From Veillonella intestinalis (lineage in GTDB: Bacteria; Bacillota; Negativicutes; Veillonellales; Veillonellaceae), in NCBI RefSeq assembly GCF_943193155.1, contig NZ_CALPDB010000001.1, forward strand, positions 469,190 through 533,189: a DNA stretch of 64,000 bases, in the 5' to 3' direction. Position 1 is the stretch's first letter; each line of letters opens with the position of its first letter. This document shows, in pieces, positions 46,121-54,555 of this stretch. A program made the position numbers and the translations under genes. Under the pieces are notes generated by a model. That model did no database searches and was not told where the DNA came from. It worked only from the letters and a program-made list of their open reading frames with translations.

Positions 46121-47560
46121 TTACATCCAATTATGCTGTTTTCGTTCTTGGAAAGCTGGATCATCTTTTGGCACAATGCCTTGTTCACGCAATTCATCCA
46201 ATTCTGCTTGAATCATAATAGCGCATTCAATGCGTTTTTTCTGTAGTTCACAGCCTAATGCATACGGCTCATGAATAGTTCCCGTAAAGGTTTCATTATT
46301 GGCATGACAGCCACCAGAACAGAAGAACTTAGCCCAACATTTGGCACAAGTCGGCTTAGTGAATACATGGGTATTACGGAATTCTCGTGGAATATCAAAG
46401 TTTTTAAGGCCTTCAAAAACATTGCCTAACACATACCCATCACGGCCTACAAATTGGTGACATGGATAAATATCCCCATTTGGTACAATAGCCATATATT
46501 CATGACCAGCACCACAACCGCGCAAACGCTTAGCCATGCAAGGACCACGATATAAATCCATACGGAAGTGGAAGAAATTAAACTTCTCTCCCCAACCTTC
46601 TTTTTGACGCTCCAAGTATAAGTCAGCAAGCTTTTCATACTCTTCCATCAACGCTGGTAAATCTTCATCACGAAGTACATACTCGCCTTCTTGGCCTACT
46701 ACTGGCTCCATAGATAAATGTTCAAAGCCTAAGTCAGACATAGCAATGACGTCTTTAGTAAAGTCCAAATTATTATGCGTATATGTACCACGAGCATAAT
46801 ATTCTAAACCATCCCGTTGTTTTACCGCATTGATAAGATTTTTAGCCACTGTCTTATAAGTATCTGTACCACCAGCACTTGGACGCATATGATTATGAAC
46901 TTCTTCACGACCATCAATAGATAGCACCATACTTAATTTATGTTCATTTAAGTAATCGATCTTTTCTTGGGTTAACAGAACACCATTGGTGGTCATAGTC
47001 ATTTTGAAAATCTTATTGTGTTCAGCGCCCACTTTTTCGGCATATTCAATGGTTTGCTTAACCACGTCCCAATTCATCAAAGGTTCTCCACCAAAGAAGT
47101 CAATCTCTAAATGTTGACGAGGACCACTCATAGAAATTAAGAAGTCAACTGCTCGTTTAGCTACATCAAAACTCATGAGTTCACGTTTCACACCGCCATA
47201 GTCCCCTTGGCTAGCAAAGCAATATTTACAAGCTAAATTGCAATCATGAGCAATGTTTAAACAAAGGGCTTTTACAATAGGCTTTTCAGCAGCTACAAGT
47301 TTGAAATCTTCCGACATCGGTGCATATAGCATTTCGTCTTTGATTAAACCATCGATTTCATCTAACAACTCGTCAAGCTCTGCTGGTGATTCTACACTAT
47401 CAAGAGCTTCATGAACCGCAGCTCGATTCGTGCCATCATAAATATCTAGCACGCGGTCTGTTAATTCGTCGATTACATGAATAATGCCACTATTTACATC
47501 AAGACAGAAATACTTATCCTTCATCTTGAACTTGTGAATCATTGGTTTTAATTCTAACAT
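46121..47560 (-). CDS. scfB: Radical SAM/SPASM thioether-forming SCIFF peptide maturase
   Basis: A 479-residue radical SAM enzyme that installs Cys-to-alpha-carbon thioether links in the SCIFF peptide encoded just upstream. The N-terminal precursor-recognition segment (about 1-85) is followed by the radical SAM cluster motif CNLACKYCFASQGDYGG near residue 105 and FFGGEPLMNW. The C-terminal SPASM domain has CGAGHEYMAIVPNGDIYPCH and CAKCWAKFFCSGGC for auxiliary Fe-S clusters. GGAGGTACC precedes the ATG. Two hairpins in the 260 bp between precursor and enzyme genes probably lower enzyme relative to peptide expression. The family assignment is strongly supported by the adjacent six-Cys precursor. 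Confidence 0.94.
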   Translation of the reverse strand: MLELKPMIHKFKMKDKYFCLDVNSGIIHVIDELTDRVLDIYDGTNRAAVHEALDSVESPAELDELLDEIDGLIKDEMLYAPMSEDFKLVAAEKPIVKALCLNIAHDCNLACKYCFASQGDYGGVKRELMSFDVAKRAVDFLISMSGPRQHLEIDFFGGEPLMNWDVVKQTIEYAEKVGAEHNKIFKMTMTTNGVLLTQEKIDYLNEHKLSMVLSIDGREEVHNHMRPSAGGTDTYKTVAKNLINAVKQRDGLEYYARGTYTHNNLDFTKDVIAMSDLGFEHLSMEPVVGQEGEYVLRDEDLPALMEEYEKLADLYLERQKEGWGEKFNFFHFRMDLYRGPCMAKRLRGCGAGHEYMAIVPNGDIYPCHQFVGRDGYVLGNVFEGLKNFDIPREFRNTHVFTKPTCAKCWAKFFCSGGCHANNETFTGTIHEPYALGCELQKKRIECAIMIQAELDELREQGIVPKDDPAFQERKQHNWM

Positions 47561-47636
47561 GGTACCTCCATATATTTAATAGTTATTACTACATTTATAT
47601 TATACTACATCCCTCTTATTTTTAGTCTTAAAAAAA

Positions 47637-47711
47637 GGTTCTACCATATATGAAAGAATTACATAGGAACAACAATATATTTCCCCAATTCTCTCCCATA
47701 TGGTAAAACCT
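47637..47711 (-). terminator. Long nested hairpin with T-tract between SCIFF precursor and maturase genes
   Basis: Outer arms of about 14-15 bp (around 47637-47649 pairing with 47698-47711, one mismatch, TACCATAT with ATATGGTA) enclose further complementary stretches GAATT/AATTC and GGAA/TTCC. The minus strand then reads TTTTTTT. It lies about 77 bp before the maturase start. Confidence 0.65.
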
Positions 47712-47760
47712 TGCATTTATACTCCATCATCTATTAGTTCTTAACCCAATATGAGAATAA

Positions 47761-47791
47761 GACCTAATCATTACATGGTAATAATTAGGTC
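47761..47791 (-). terminator. Hairpin terminator directly after the SCIFF precursor gene
   Basis: GACCTAAT (47761-47768) pairs with ATTAGGTC (47784-47791), and inner ATTAC pairs with GTAAT around ATG. TTATT follows on the minus strand. It sits 29 bp past the scfA stop and probably lets most transcripts end there, with partial read-through into scfB. Confidence 0.75.
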
Positions 47792-47819
47792 ATTTCTCAT
47801 CACTATTGTGCTTCACAAC

Positions 47820-47963
47820 TTATTTTTGTTTGCAAACTTGGTTGCCTACAGTACAGCTTGTTTTGCAAGCGGATTGGCAAGAAGTTTGGCATTCGCCACA
47901 GCCACCAGTTTTAGCGGTTTTCTGTAAAGATTCTGTGTTGATTGTACGAATACGTTTAGCCAT
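47820..47963 (-). CDS. scfA: SCIFF ribosomally synthesised peptide precursor (six cysteines in forty-five)
   Basis: A 47-codon gene for the substrate of the adjacent radical SAM maturase. It starts MAKRIRTINTESLQKTAKTG and carries six Cys at positions 22, 25, 29, 33, 37 and 44 within the highly conserved core GGCGECQTSCQSACKTSC. Conserved Thr residues between the Cys are the expected partners for thioether bonds. The ATG at 47963 has a strong AGGAGG site nine bases upstream and a plausible promoter at 48004-48033. The mature product and its biological role are not established in general. No dedicated exporter is adjacent. Confidence 0.95.
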   Translation of the reverse strand: MAKRIRTINTESLQKTAKTGGCGECQTSCQSACKTSCTVGNQVCKQK

Positions 47964-48003
47964 TTGCTTCAACCTCCTAAAATTACTATTACCTGTTACA
48001 CAT

Positions 48004-48033
48004 ATTTTATCATAGTCAATTACCGATGAGCAA
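48004..48033 (-). promoter_or_regulatory. Putative promoter of the SCIFF precursor gene
   Basis: On the minus strand TTGCTC (48028-48033) is separated by 18 bases from TAAAAT (48004-48009), about 40 bp before the scfA start codon. Confidence 0.45.
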
Positions 48034-48180
48034 TAGGTTTCTAATGATAAATATCAATACCCAGCATGACATTGAGAAATGGATATCCCCTTATTTTATA
48101 GGGTTTTAAACGGTGCTAATTATCTATTGCCTTACGTCCGTAATTTCAAAATATAATAATCTATGACTTCTTATATCGCT

Positions 48181-49230
48181 TTATTTTATGCCCAAAGCGT
48201 CACGAAGGGTGGTTAAATTTTGAGTCATAATAGAAATGTAATTCTCACCACCTTGAATTTGTTCTTCTGTCAAGCCTTCCACGGGATTTAGCATATATAC
48301 TTGAGCTCCTGTCTCAGCCGCAATCGCATTGGCTAATTTTGGATTAACTAAGGCCTCACTAAATATAGCCTTCACATTGTGCACTTTTACAAAACTAATA
48401 ATAGCCGCCATACGATCCGGGGTTGGTTCTGCATCTGGCGATACGCCCATGATTCCGAGCTGAGTAAAACCATATTGCTTGGCTAAATAACCAAAGGCTT
48501 CATGAGTTACTACTAATTCCTTATTCGGCACTTGTTGGGCAAACGCTTTATATGCCGTATCTAATGCCAGTAATTTTTCTTTATAGGCCTTACCATTCGC
48601 TTCATAATACGCTTTATTCGCTGGATCGGCTTCACTAAAAGCTTGTACAACTAAATCTACTTCCTTAGCCACATTCATAGGATTTAACCAAATATGTGGA
48701 TCCACCCCGTCATGATGATGGTCATGTTCTCCTTCTTCATGAGTCATTGCACTATTTTGATGAACACTATCTGATTGGTGGCTATGAGAGGCTTCGTCAC
48801 TATGTGTATGCGCATGTGCTTCCTCGGTGCTGTCTAATTCTGTTGTTGTAATTGGAAGTACCTCTACAGCCCCTGCCAATTCTACAGTCTTAGCATCTTT
48901 AATAATATCGGGAGCCAATAATTTTTCTGTAGGCTCTAAGCCTGCTCCATTATAAATAAATACCTTTGCTTTACCGACCGCCTTCAAGTCTTTTACAGTT
49001 GGCTCCCAGTCATGAGGTTCTGTCCCCGGTGGTACCAACATAGTGACATTAACTTTGTCGCCGCCAACTTGTTTAGCCACATCATACGCTGGATACACGG
49101 TTGTTACTACCGCCAATCCTTCTTTATTAGTTTCTGTAGTATTAGAACCACAACCGCCTAGCAACAATGCACTAGTTAATACGCCTATAGCTAATAAACT
49201 TCTTAGTCCCAAGATTCGCCATTTCTTCAT
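48181..49230 (-). CDS. Zinc/manganese ABC transporter solute-binding lipoprotein (ZnuA/AdcA type)
   Basis: A 349-residue cluster A-I metal-binding protein. Lipoprotein signal peptide with lipobox LLGGCGSN near residue 25. Metal ligands are seen as TEPHDWEPT near residue 75, DPHIWLNP near residue 175, THEAFGYLAKQYG near residue 235, and a late Asp/Glu segment near 300. Between them is a His-rich acidic loop (about 138-172, e.g. EEGEHDHHHDGVDPH), which is typical of zinc-specific members. Zinc is therefore the likeliest metal. The permease and ATPase genes are not adjacent in this window, which is unusual. Monocistronic here. Confidence 0.9.
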   Translation of the reverse strand: MKKWRILGLRSLLAIGVLTSALLLGGCGSNTTETNKEGLAVVTTVYPAYDVAKQVGGDKVNVTMLVPPGTEPHDWEPTVKDLKAVGKAKVFIYNGAGLEPTEKLLAPDIIKDAKTVELAGAVEVLPITTTELDSTEEAHAHTHSDEASHSHQSDSVHQNSAMTHEEGEHDHHHDGVDPHIWLNPMNVAKEVDLVVQAFSEADPANKAYYEANGKAYKEKLLALDTAYKAFAQQVPNKELVVTHEAFGYLAKQYGFTQLGIMGVSPDAEPTPDRMAAIISFVKVHNVKAIFSEALVNPKLANAIAAETGAQVYMLNPVEGLTEEQIQGGENYISIMTQNLTTLRDALGIK

Positions 49231-49302
49231 AAAATCATCCTTTCTATCACATTATCAAAAATACAACAACAATTGCTCATGTATCAATATGTCATATTAA
49301 AA

Positions 49303-49325
49303 AGCCCCGACAAAGTGTCAGGGCT
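49303..49325 (-). terminator. Intrinsic terminator after the ECF S component gene
   Basis: Arms AGCCCCGACA and TGTCAGGGCT with one wobble pair and a three-base loop, followed by TTTTT on the minus strand. It lies 19 bp past the stop codon. Confidence 0.9.
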
Positions 49326-49344
49326 AGTCTTAGTCTCAAATGTA

Positions 49345-50040
49345 TTAAGCTTTCTTAAGTTTAGCCCGTAACGCCATTACTACGGGAGTTCCTACTACTA
49401 CAGCCGCCAATGCTTCTAATGGACCATGGAACACGGCTACACCAATTACGATGTTAGCAACATGGTCAATCGGAATCCCTTTAGCCGCTGCATACGGTTC
49501 AGCATAAATAATATAAATTAAGGACATTACTAAAATAGTATGAACCATAGTACCTACAAAAAGAGCTATAATAACTCGCCAAATAGCACGTTTAAATGTT
49601 AAATAGCGATATACTAAATAGCTAATAGGTCCGATCAACATACGTGGTAATACAGACACAATCGGGTTTAAAAATACAAAAGACATTATATTTGGCTGTA
49701 TCATATTTTGAACTAAGCTATAGCAACCAAAAATGAAGCCTATAACCATACCAATTTTAGGTCCTTCTAAGAGAGCGCCTATCAAGGTTGGTATATGTAA
49801 TATAGTAGCATTAATTGGTGGAATAGGAATAAAACCAAGACCCGTTACCCCTAATACTACAGTTAAAGCAGATAAAAGCCCAATAATTGTTAATTGTCGT
49901 AAACTAAACCGCTGCTTAGGTTGCGTTTTTTTAAGCCCCTTTGCCTCTGCTACTATTTCTTTAGTCGTTTCACTAGACGTAGTATTTACTTTTGATGATA
50001 CGGTTACGTCTGTCCCTTTTTCCTTATCTGTGATTGTCAT
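49345..50040 (-). CDS. ECF transporter S component, substrate unknown
   Basis: A 231-residue membrane protein resembling substrate-binding S components of energy-coupling-factor vitamin transporters. After a polar N-terminal extension of about 45 residues come roughly six hydrophobic segments. The IPTLIGALLEGPKIGMVIGFIFGCYSLVQ stretch (glycine-rich helices 2-3) and FLNPIVSVLPRMLIGPISYLVY are typical. Such proteins work with shared T and A components, which are not in this window, so it is an orphan group II type S component. The vitamin or metabolite it binds cannot be read from the sequence. Confidence 0.82.
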   Translation of the reverse strand: MTITDKEKGTDVTVSSKVNTTSSETTKEIVAEAKGLKKTQPKQRFSLRQLTIIGLLSALTVVLGVTGLGFIPIPPINATILHIPTLIGALLEGPKIGMVIGFIFGCYSLVQNMIQPNIMSFVFLNPIVSVLPRMLIGPISYLVYRYLTFKRAIWRVIIALFVGTMVHTILVMSLIYIIYAEPYAAAKGIPIDHVANIVIGVAVFHGPLEALAAVVVGTPVVMALRAKLKKA

Positions 50041-50089
50041 ATGCTTCCTCCGTTCTTATTCCACTGCGGATATAAGTCGAATAAAAAAA

Positions 50090-50169
50090 TAGATGATTCC
50101 TATAATTGCTATCGTTCTGTTTGCGCTTAATTAGGCAATACAGACAGTCACAATCTAGTAAATCATCTA
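50090..50169 (-). terminator. Very long multi-stem hairpin with U7 tail after membrane-protein pair
   Basis: Perfect nine-base outer arms TAGATGATT/AATCATCTA (plus-strand 50090-50098 and 50161-50169). Inside, CUA/UAG, AUUGU/GCAAU, UCUGU/ACAGA and UUGC/GCAA stack into one nearly continuous imperfect hairpin. Seven T follow at once on the minus strand. Best read as the terminator of the two upstream membrane-protein genes; a leader RNA controlling the ECF S gene 50 bp downstream is an alternative. Confidence 0.6.
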
Positions 50170-50216
50170 CTATATTATTAAATAAGCTAGTTCCTGTCAA
50201 GGCTAAAGGAAAAATA

Positions 50217-51074
50217 CTACTTATTAGCCGCTCGTTTAGCTTGCCAATTAGTAATACTATCTTCTAAACGTAAGCCAATTCCTACAGATAAGGCCAGTAC
50301 AAGAAACTCAAGCAAACCTGGTGTAATATAAACTAATATATTCCCTTGGAAAACAGGCATTAAGAAATACAAAAGTTCCATAGCAAAATCAGGTTTCCAG
50401 CCATACATCAAATGTCCATTAATCGCTAGCCAAGCTAAAGCAGTTAACATAATACGACCTAAACGAAGGCCCTGTTTTTCACCAAATTTTGGATGTAAGT
50501 AAATAGCAATCACTGCCATAGTCCAAATTACAAAACCATATAGCCAAAGTTGTAAAAAGCCAAATACTTGCGCACTAATCTGAGCCGCTAAGGCTGGGTC
50601 AGGGATATTTAAAAATAATACATCCCCTAACAACAACATAGGAATAGGTAGCGAATACACAGCCATGTCTAAAGAGTCATCAAGCCAACGATTAAATCGA
50701 GGACGACTGAAAAACATAGTCAAAATAACATTTACTAACATCATCGCAAATAAAGCAACTAAAAATAGACCTACCCAAGTTAAAATAACTAAACTTGTAT
50801 TATCTGCAGATACCGTAAAAGGAATGACACTATCACCTAAAAAGAAAAATGTTAAACACCATAGCCAGCTATATACATATAAACCACTTCGCCAAGGATA
50901 GGTAACTAACCCCTCCAACCGATTATGTCGACGCAATACAGAAGGCACAATCAAAGCTAATACTAAAAAAGCTACCATACCTAAGGTTGCACCTTGCGTA
51001 GCCAAGACGACCATAGAAATTGGTACTATAATAACAGCACACAGTACAAACATACGTAATAAATTTTTAATCAT
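50217..51074 (-). CDS. Multi-pass membrane protein of unknown function
   Basis: A 285-residue protein with about eight hydrophobic segments and no signal peptide. Conserved-looking features are VLRRHNRLEG after the second segment, YVYSWLWCLTFFFLGDS, and LHPKFGEKQGLRLGRIML between later segments. I do not recognise the family. Its start overlaps the stop of the smaller membrane-protein gene by four bases (ATGA), so the two are translationally coupled and may form a complex. A long terminator hairpin follows. Confidence 0.72.
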   Translation of the reverse strand: MIKNLLRMFVLCAVIIVPISMVVLATQGATLGMVAFLVLALIVPSVLRRHNRLEGLVTYPWRSGLYVYSWLWCLTFFFLGDSVIPFTVSADNTSLVILTWVGLFLVALFAMMLVNVILTMFFSRPRFNRWLDDSLDMAVYSLPIPMLLLGDVLFLNIPDPALAAQISAQVFGFLQLWLYGFVIWTMAVIAIYLHPKFGEKQGLRLGRIMLTALAWLAINGHLMYGWKPDFAMELLYFLMPVFQGNILVYITPGLLEFLVLALSVGIGLRLEDSITNWQAKRAANK

Positions 51075-51478
51075 TTTGCTGAACTCCTACCTACCAAGCT
51101 ATTTATCATATATCCTACGGTAAATGATAAAGCAACTTGTACATACATAACGATGACGAAGGCAACATCACGACCTACGCTAGGCAGTGCCCATAAGAAC
51201 GAAAAATCACCTACAAAGAAACTTTGATACGTACCTAATTGTACCAATATCCAACCAACAATATAACAAAGACGACCTATGCGCTTTTCATCAGGACCAA
51301 AACCACTTCGCTTAGACGATAAATAGGCCAAAGGAATCGCCAAGGATAAAACTAAATAACTAACCAAGGCTACCATGGCGCTAGACCCATTATGAATCGT
51401 ATAGGCTCCCAAAGGAACTAATATTATAAAAACACTCATATAAAAAGTACGCCCCAAGATATCGACGAGGACTTTCAT
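51071..51478 (-). CDS. Small four-helix membrane protein of unknown function
   Basis: About 135 residues from the ATG at 51478 (MKVLVDILGRTFYM), chosen because GGGAGG lies seven bases upstream; an in-frame ATG at 51493 contains that site within its codons. Four hydrophobic segments are visible (about 5-25, 30-50, 70-90 and 103-127), with a short basic loop KRSGFGPDEKRIGRL. Family unknown. It overlaps the next gene by four bases, and the pair is likely a small membrane complex. Confidence 0.72.
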   Translation of the reverse strand: MKVLVDILGRTFYMSVFIILVPLGAYTIHNGSSAMVALVSYLVLSLAIPLAYLSSKRSGFGPDEKRIGRLCYIVGWILVQLGTYQSFFVGDFSFLWALPSVGRDVAFVIVMYVQVALSFTVGYMINSLVGRSSAK

Positions 51479-51550
51479 GCCAAAACCTCCCAATTCTATA
51501 ATCCAATAGTTTTATTCTACTATAGGCGCCCTGAAAACTCAACAAAAATA

Positions 51551-51574
51551 GCGGGCTTTCCTAAGAAAACCCGC
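51551..51574 (-). terminator. Intrinsic terminator after the P-type ATPase gene
   Basis: GCGGGCTTTC (51551-51560) pairs with GAAAACCCGC (51565-51574), with one imperfect position and a four-base loop. TATTTTTG follows on the minus strand, 14 bp past the stop. Confidence 0.88.
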
Positions 51575-51587
51575 CAATTTATAACCC

Positions 51588-53726
51588 TTACGCTACAACT
51601 TGAGCCTCTGCTTCGATGACACTATCATCACTGGCTGTTTTATTTGCCGGTAATAATGGGGTCATACTGCGCAAGCCAATCCCCAAGGTGAACATATTAT
51701 GCATCCATGCAGTGCTGCTTGGTGTTAATACTTGGAATAAACCTAAACCAACTAAAGCACCATTTACACCAACGATAGAATTATAATTGAATTGAATACG
51801 ATCCATCAAGCGCATCGCAATCCGACGCAAGTCAACAATGCTACTTAAATTATCAGAAGATACAGTCACATTAGCAATTTTTTGCGCAATAGGTGCCCCT
51901 TCATTCATAGCAATACCTACATGCGCTTCCGATAAAGCTGGTGAATCATTAATGCCATCACCAATCATCATAACTGTATAGCCTTCCTCTTTCGCTTGTT
52001 TTACATAAGCTGCTTTATCGCCTGGCAATACTTCTGCATGCACTTCATCAATGCCAATTTCACGAGCTACTCGCTCCGCATTGCGTCGGCTATCCCCAGT
52101 CATCATAACTACTTTTTTAATACCTAAATCATGTAAGTCTTGAATAACTTGTTTAGCCTCTTCACGAATTGGATCTTTAATTAATAACACTGCAGCTAAA
52201 CGTCCACTAATGGCAAGATATAAATGAGAGAAACCACTAGGCAAATTATCAAATTTATCCTGCTCACCATCTGGAATAACTGTTTTTTCATCATCAAATA
52301 TAAAATGAGCACTCCCAATACGACATTTACGATTACCCACTTTAGATGCAATGCCATGAGCTACTATGTACTCTACTTTGGAAGAGTGTTTTTCTTTATG
52401 TGGCAAATTATGTTGTTCCGCTGCATTCACAACTGCTTTCGCCATGGAATGAGGGAAATGCTCCTCTAAGCAAGCTGCCAACATTAGCATATCATCAGGA
52501 TCATTACCATCAAACGTAATAATATCTTCAAACACTGGCTCCGCTTTTGTCAACGTTCCCGTTTTATCAAAAACAATAACATCAGCCGCTGCAATTTGTT
52601 CTAAATATTTGCCACCTTTAACAGTAATGCCCCGTTTTGATGCTTCTTCCATAGCAGATAATACGGCTAATGGAATACTCAACTTTAAGGCACACGAAAA
52701 ATCAACCATCAAGAAAGATAAGGCCTTCATAGTATTGCGTGTTAATAAATAGGTTAAAACGGTACCAGCAAAGCTAATTGGTACTAGTTTATCCGCCATA
52801 TGAAACGCCTTTTGTTCCATACCAGATTTCATCTGTTCAGACTCTTCGATGAGTGCAACAATTTGCTCATACCGTGAAGATTTAGAATTGCCTCGCACTT
52901 CAATTACACAAGACCCTTCTTCTACAACGGTGCCAGCATAAACAGAACACCCTTCATCACGACGAACCGGCTCAGGTTCACCTGTCATAGAGCTTTCATT
53001 CACAAGGACAACGCCTTCCAGTACGACACCATCTAATGGTACGACTTCACCTTGACGTAGCACAACTTGATCACCTTCGGCTACTTCAGCTACAGGGCGA
53101 CTTACTTCAACGCCATCCACCTTAACCCATACCTTATCAACGTTTAAAGACATGCTCTCTGCTAAATTAAGTACTGATTTACGCAATGTCCATTCTTCTA
53201 ACGTTTCACCAATACCGAGCAAGTACATAATAGCACCTGCTGTAGAAACATCCCCACGTAATAAGGAAACTGCTATGGCTACACCATCTAATACCTCTAC
53301 AGATAACTTACGATGCCATAGCATAGTTACAGCTGTTTTAGCAAATTTTAAAGCATTAAACCAAGACCAAACCATATTGATTGGTGCTGGTAAAAGTAAT
53401 TTTTTACCTAAATATACAAGAGTTTGATTAATCATTGACTCTTTATATTTTTTATTGACCAAACGTGGCGAATATTCAGTTAACGCTGGCGCATTACTAA
53501 AATCTAATTCATTAAGAGCCACCAAAGCATCACGTACAGCTATTTCATCCCCTGTATGCTGAATGATTAAGTCTCGTGAACGAGTAAAGAACTGCGCCTT
53601 TTTAATCGCAGGCTGCTTCATTAATGTATTTTCTACATACGCTGCTTCCGCATCATTAAATAGGCGTCCGGTGCATCTAACATGAAGACGTTTCGATAAT
53701 CGTTGAATAACCGAAAACTTCAACAT
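51588..53726 (-). CDS. P1B-type heavy-metal translocating ATPase, atypical SCA metal motif
   Basis: A 712-residue inner-membrane pump. The N-terminal 100 residues resemble a degenerate heavy-metal-associated fold without CxxC. ATPase motifs are clear: TGEPEPV, phosphorylation site VFDKTGTLTKAEP near residue 390, MMTGDSRRNAERV and MIGDGINDSPAL near 605. The membrane metal site, normally CPC or SPC, reads VDFSCALKLSIP near residue 343, so the Pro and first Cys are replaced. This sets it apart from classic Cu/Zn/Cd exporters; the ion may be Mn or Fe, but this is inference. It is five bases downstream of a small partner gene. Confidence 0.9.
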   Translation of the reverse strand: MLKFSVIQRLSKRLHVRCTGRLFNDAEAAYVENTLMKQPAIKKAQFFTRSRDLIIQHTGDEIAVRDALVALNELDFSNAPALTEYSPRLVNKKYKESMINQTLVYLGKKLLLPAPINMVWSWFNALKFAKTAVTMLWHRKLSVEVLDGVAIAVSLLRGDVSTAGAIMYLLGIGETLEEWTLRKSVLNLAESMSLNVDKVWVKVDGVEVSRPVAEVAEGDQVVLRQGEVVPLDGVVLEGVVLVNESSMTGEPEPVRRDEGCSVYAGTVVEEGSCVIEVRGNSKSSRYEQIVALIEESEQMKSGMEQKAFHMADKLVPISFAGTVLTYLLTRNTMKALSFLMVDFSCALKLSIPLAVLSAMEEASKRGITVKGGKYLEQIAAADVIVFDKTGTLTKAEPVFEDIITFDGNDPDDMLMLAACLEEHFPHSMAKAVVNAAEQHNLPHKEKHSSKVEYIVAHGIASKVGNRKCRIGSAHFIFDDEKTVIPDGEQDKFDNLPSGFSHLYLAISGRLAAVLLIKDPIREEAKQVIQDLHDLGIKKVVMMTGDSRRNAERVAREIGIDEVHAEVLPGDKAAYVKQAKEEGYTVMMIGDGINDSPALSEAHVGIAMNEGAPIAQKIANVTVSSDNLSSIVDLRRIAMRLMDRIQFNYNSIVGVNGALVGLGLFQVLTPSSTAWMHNMFTLGIGLRSMTPLLPANKTASDDSVIEAEAQVVA

Positions 53727-53731
53727 ATTAA

Positions 53732-54004
53732 TTATTCACCCTTTTCTTCTTCAAATAAAGCTTCTTCTTTACGACGATTTTCGTTAATTTCTTGCGCATC
53801 AGCTAAAATGCTACCACTAGAAGCTTGTACTTTTTCAGCTGTTTGCATAACGCTTTCTTTAGCGCGTAACCCAGCAGCTACTACATTAGCATATACTTTT
53901 TTAGCATCTTTACTAGTTAATACTTTAAGGCCTACTGTACCAAGAGCCAAACCAGCTGCGAATAAATTAGCATTTTTTACTTTGTCTTTGTCTACATTAA
54001 ACAT
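53732..54004 (-). CDS. Small protein paired with P-type ATPase (DUF6110-like)
   Basis: A 90-residue protein with one possible hydrophobic helix near the N-terminus (LFAAGLALGTVGLKVLTS), then a SKDAKKVYANVVAAGLRAKE segment and an acidic C-terminus (ENRRKEEALFEEEKGE). From memory this matches a small family often found just before atypical P1B ATPases; I hold that assignment with low certainty. The five-base spacing to the ATPase gene indicates one operon and a likely accessory role. Confidence 0.75.
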   Translation of the reverse strand: MFNVDKDKVKNANLFAAGLALGTVGLKVLTSKDAKKVYANVVAAGLRAKESVMQTAEKVQASSGSILADAQEINENRRKEEALFEEEKGE

Positions 54005-54094
54005 ATAAATCTCACCTTTCTTTTTACCAACTGTACTAGTAGTACAACATTAAATAATAAAATTAAAATGTAAATTAACCCTTTGTGTATAAAA

Positions 54095-54126
54095 TAGCCA
54101 AGGCTCACCTCACTGAACCTTGGCTA
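54095..54126 (-). terminator. Intrinsic terminator after the feo accessory gene
   Basis: TAGCCAAGG (54095-54103) and CCTTGGCTA (54118-54126) form a nine-base stem, followed by TTTTATA on the minus strand. It separates the feo genes from the ATPase operon. Confidence 0.82.
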
Positions 54127-54184
54127 CTTTGGCCGTAAATCTTTGGAATACCCTGTATTCGTCAGTACTTACTGTTATATCCTA

Positions 54185-54376
54185 TTATTTGCTACCACTA
54201 CAACTACAACCACAGCCACAACCAGAGGCTCCTTCATGCTGTTTCTTGTCCGTACTATTACCGCCACAACCGCAGCCACAACCGCCTTTACCAGAAACAG
54301 TTTTGTAAGCTTCACGAATAACAAACAATACAGCGAATAATCCGATAAGATAAACTATTAGGTTCTCCATTATCAT
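54185..54376 (-). CDS. FeoB-associated Cys-rich membrane protein
   Basis: A 63-residue protein: one N-terminal transmembrane helix (about 4-22, NLIVYLIGLFAVLFVIREAY) followed by a Gly/Cys-rich tail with two clusters, GCGCGCGG and SGCGCGCSCSG (nine Cys in all). This architecture matches the small Cys-rich proteins encoded next to feoB in many Firmicutes, thought to help ferrous iron uptake. The ATG at 54376 and one two codons later are both possible starts. It lies 180 bp after feoB with its own terminator. Confidence 0.85.
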   Translation of the reverse strand: MIMENLIVYLIGLFAVLFVIREAYKTVSGKGGCGCGCGGNSTDKKQHEGASGCGCGCSCSGSK

Positions 54377-54555
54377 ACACCATCTTTCTCATTTTATCAA
54401 TACCATTTCGCAAACATTTTGAGAATAGGCTTTTAAACTCTATATTCTCAATGAGTATCATTGGTTAATTCTCATTTAACAAACAATGGGAACTAGCTAA
54501 TAATTTAACGAAAAATGCTTGAACTTTGAAATCCATTAAAAGTTATAACTGCCTA

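Noticed and set aside
49733..50092. Plus-strand 119-codon frame opposite the ECF S component
   Set aside because: It is complementary to conserved transmembrane segments of the S component and lacks a start context.
54120..54340. Plus-strand Gln/Pro-rich and Thr-rich frames opposite the FeoB-associated gene
   Set aside because: These are reverse readings of the Gly/Cys repeat codons; the minus-strand Cys-rich membrane protein explains the sequence.
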